Shown here in pieces: positions 61,179 through 64,000 of a DNA stretch of 64,000 bases. The stretch is from Gyromitra esculenta (taxonomy: Eukaryota > Ascomycota > Pezizomycetes > Pezizales > Discinaceae): contig JBCAML010000005.1 in assembly GCA_038503075.1 (NCBI GenBank), positions 1,302,001-1,366,000 on the forward strand, read 5' to 3'. Under the pieces are notes generated by a model. The model saw only the letters and a program-made list of their open reading frames with translations, was not told the origin of the DNA and ran no database searches. Made by a program: the position numbers and the translations under genes. Position 1 is the first letter of the stretch, and each line of letters opens with the position of its first letter.

Positions 61179-62913
61179 ATGGCGGCTCAATCTGCAGCTG
61201 AAGTTATTCCTGTTGATCCGAAGTTTGTGAGTGTCTTCTGTGTGTTAAGAATTGTTGATCTTGGATGTAGTAAATCTGACCAGAGAAATAAATTTAGGAA
61301 GGAGACGATGATTCAAGTGGTTATGGCTCTAACGCGTAAGTTGCTAGATTGTACCTAGGCAAGTAAACCGTAAACTGACGATATCGAACAGGAGTGAGAG
61401 TGAGTACTCGACAGAGTCACTCACCTCATCGATTTACGAGTATGATTAGTCCATCGTTTGTATATTGGCAGTGGGCTGAGATGGTTTTAGATATCGGTAT
61501 GAGAATGGACGTCGGTACCATGCATACAAAGAAGGGTGGGGGTTCTTGGCCTTGAAAACTAGAAACAATTGCAATAGACTAACTCAACAACGACAGCAAA
61601 TATATGTTTCCCAACGACGAGGTATTTCCCCTTGGCTAGGCAGTTGCAACGGACAGTCCGGCACGCTTGCTGACAAAGTATTGCTTGGGAATAGGCAGAA
61701 CAAGAAAGGCTAGTTTTCCCTCCATTTTCGAAACCGGTGGCCATAGAAATCATTAACTGAAGAGATGATAGACTGGATATTGTGCACCATATATACCTCT
61801 TAATGCTAGACGGCAAATTACACCAGGCGCCAATCAGTTCCAACCCGCAAAAGATCCTCGATATCGGCACCGGCACCGGCATTTGGGCTATTGATTGTGG
61901 AGAGTAAGTACAGTAATGGTTACATTACCTACATTGATTGTTGCTGGAAAAGATTAATTGCAAAAATCGCAAAACAGGAAATATCCATCAGCCGAAGTCA
62001 TCGGCACAGACCTGAGCCCAATTCAGCCATCTTGGTGGGTAAACTGGTGCTACTTTCGATGTCGGTTTTGATAAATACTGAGTTCTGCCAGGGTCCCACC
62101 AAATGTACAATTCCAAATCGATGATGCGGAAGGCGAATGGACGTTTCCCAAAGACTCGTTCGATTTGATCCATATCCGACATTTGACTGGTGCGATACAT
62201 AACTGGGAAAAGCTCCTGGAAGAGGCATACAAGTAAGCCTCCCCTTAGAGAAAGTCGGGTTGATGATCGGAAACCCACACTATTCGGGACTTTTAGTATA
62301 TTGATATGATACAGGGCCTGTAAACCTGGAGGCTATATTGATATTTCCGAATACGAAATGGCCACTTTTAGTGACGACAATACACTAACTAAGAGTATGG
62401 CGTTATGGAAATACTACGACCTAGTTGATAGAGCAGCCCTCAAGACCGGTACGCCACCACCCTTTCTTAATTATATATATATATACTAATATCTGGTTAT
62501 ATTTGGCCGTGGTACAGGTCGGGGGTTTAGAATTGCCAAAGAGTTGAAGCCATTAATTCAAAGGGCTGGATTCATCAACGTCCATTATCAAATTTATAAG
62601 CTTCCCGTGGGACCCTGGGCTGCCAGCAAAAAACTGAAGCAACTGGGGGCATATGTCATGCTCTCGGCAGAAACCGGCTTCGAGGCTTTTGGAATCAAGT
62701 TATTCACAAGCGTTTGGGGAATGAGTACCGAGGAGGCCAACAGTTTTATAGGCGAGACTATGCGAGAGGCAAAAAACAAAAAAGTCCACTCCTATGCTAA
62801 ACAGTAAGTTCCCAGGTGATAGACTTTCGGTCTCCAAGTAAGACAAACGATACTAACGGAGAACGAAATTAAAAAGGCACCTTTATTATGCACAGAAACC
62901 CCCTGAAGACTAG
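61179..62913 (+). CDS. LaeA-like SAM-dependent methyltransferase, one exon junction out of frame
   Basis: Eleven exons can be traced: 61179-61226, 61298-61335, 61392-61439, 61491-61535, 61597-61621, about 61747/61764-61903, 61978-62034, 62092-62232, 62315-62448, 62518-62803 and 62877-62913; about 335 aa. Motifs are YRYENGRRYHAYKEG, KYMFPNDE (exon 5), RLDIVHHIYLLMLDGKLHQ, the SAM-binding LDIGTGTGIWAID, AEVIGTDLSPIQPSWVPPN, HIRHLTGAIHNW and KPGGYIDISEYE. This is the TAM/LaeA-like class of fungal methyltransferases; the substrate is unknown. All joins but one are canonical and in phase. Exon 5 ends in phase 0 (GAG, then GTATTT) but no AG acceptor opens exon 6 in the RLDIVHH frame, so one base appears lost or gained. 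Skipping exon 5, or using a GTTTCC donor inside it, would restore frame. The gene may be a young pseudogene, alternatively spliced, or carry a sequencing error. Confidence 0.85.
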
Positions 62914-64000
62914 TCTATATACATAGGACTATGTTTAGTTTTTTTGTCTTTTACTTATGCCATATTGAGAATAACAATTTTTGAGGATTAAAGCAAATTA
63001 CAAAATCTAGGTATATTATAGTCATGAAATATCACTCGGTTTATTCTCGTTACAGAAATTTATCCAATAGTTACTAAACGACACCAACGATTAACCTCGC
63101 TTATAAATATACTGTAGAGAAAGCTATAGGGTAGTGAAGAAAGTTGACGTGGTTCCATAAATATGCATATCTATTGCTGGCATGATCACGAGCGTCAATT
63201 TTAAACGATAGATTACACTTTGAACCTCGGTACCAGTATCTTCCATGGATGGATGAGTGTTTGCAACAACCCAAACCGAGCAAATCCGGGCCGGCTTGGC
63301 TGTAATTCTTATGCACACGTTCATCAGCTAGAACGGTCCGCTGAGCTTTTCACTCAAATATCAATAACTGTGCAGTTTGCTCCATCCAGTGGGGAGGAAA
63401 TAATTCTATGATGTAGTACCACAATAATTCACACTCTACTAAGTTCATTTGAATAATAAAATCTCTTTTTTGGTGAGGGGAGGAAGGGGTGTATTCGATA
63501 GGGTGACATGGCCAGGCTGCACTTCTTGCAGGAAACTAACTCCTGTACTAGCTAAAAAAAAAAGGTTTGTGATGGGGATAAAATTGGGTAACAACCAAAT
63601 CCACATTTTGGAAGCTACAACCTACGGAATTTAACACTGACAGCTATAAATTGCAGACTATTGTGTAGATAAAACAGCTACAAAATAAACGGCAGTTGTA
63701 AGTTGATTGCGGGCTGGGGAATTGTGTTGTCAATGGGGCGTGGTTGCTACCAAAGTTCACCCACGTCTCAAGGAGCGAGATTCTCGTCAAGCTCTCGGGT
63801 ATCCCCCGAGATAAGCAGTGCTACTTGAACGAGAAACTAATGACAGGAGAGTGTGCGAGGATTCTACAGGCTCTACTAATGGTTCAAGTTATGATGACTT
63901 GAAGACGGCGACGGCGAAAGATTACGAGGTGTAATCTGAGGTAGTATTTGCAAGATACAGTGAGTGTACAATAGAAGACGTTGCTTAAAGAAAGAAGAAG
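62914..64000. other. 3' flank of the methyltransferase and end of window
   Basis: It contains the third copy of the shared word (TCATGAAATATCACTCGG, about 63023-63040). I see no convincing gene to the window end; small ORFs at 63220-63411 and 63449-63634 have no domain. Confidence 0.5.

Overview
This window is nuclear DNA of a filamentous ascomycete (Pezizomycotina). The protein-coding genes are split by many short GT-AG introns, mostly 50-120 nt. Their products match fungal families: isocitrate lyase, an Atf1/AtfA-type bZIP factor, RIB3, DUG1, a PITSLRE-type CDK, a WKF-domain protein, a calcofluor-white-hypersensitive-type protein, a Mug65/dysferlin-domain protein and a LaeA-like methyltransferase. 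The two tRNA genes are eukaryotic in form, and one has a short intron next to the anticodon. Gene density is low, with 14 protein genes in 64 kb and gene-free stretches of about 8 and 11.5 kb. Together with several foldback/MITE-like elements this fits a repeat-rich genome such as Pezizales, but that placement is an inference.

Layout. 1-811 (+): 3' end of a gamma-tubulin complex GCP3/Spc98 gene. 1739-3758 (+): isocitrate lyase. 4603-4683 (+): tRNA-Ser(AGA). 7899-10207 (-): ATF/CREB bZIP factor with two TGACGTAG boxes upstream. 10208-18244: almost gene-free, containing only tRNA-Ser(GCT) (-, 14361-14450). 18245-19085 (-): RIB3. 19853-21677 (-): DUG1-type M20 dipeptidase. 21678-25365: gene-free, with several inverted repeats. 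25366-27035 (+): PITSLRE-like kinase, convergent with a tetraspan membrane protein (27386-28304, -). 30094-31924 (+): F-box protein, convergent with a WKF-domain nucleolar protein (32355-33632, -). 34322-35924 (-): aldehyde dehydrogenase. 37101-37730: MITE-like element. 39798-42491 (-): large ORP1-like regulatory protein. 42492-53983: gene-free. 53984-54527 (-) and 55458-57346 (+): divergent pair, CWH-type membrane protein and Mug65/DysF protein. 59043-59798: second MITE-like element with long TIRs. 61179-62913 (+): LaeA-like methyltransferase with one broken exon junction.

The genes are mostly housekeeping (microtubule nucleation, glyoxylate cycle, riboflavin and glutathione metabolism, transcription control, ribosome biogenesis). 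They do not form a pathway cluster, and I see no secondary-metabolite cluster around the methyltransferase. The unexplained signal is in the noncoding DNA. Two 8-mers recur far above chance and only outside exons: the palindrome TACATGTA (11 copies counted by eye) and ATCACTCG (14 copies counted by eye, three of them in a longer shared word). There are also two well-formed non-autonomous TIR elements, one with a 6-bp target-site duplication. I did not find a convincing new multi-gene system.
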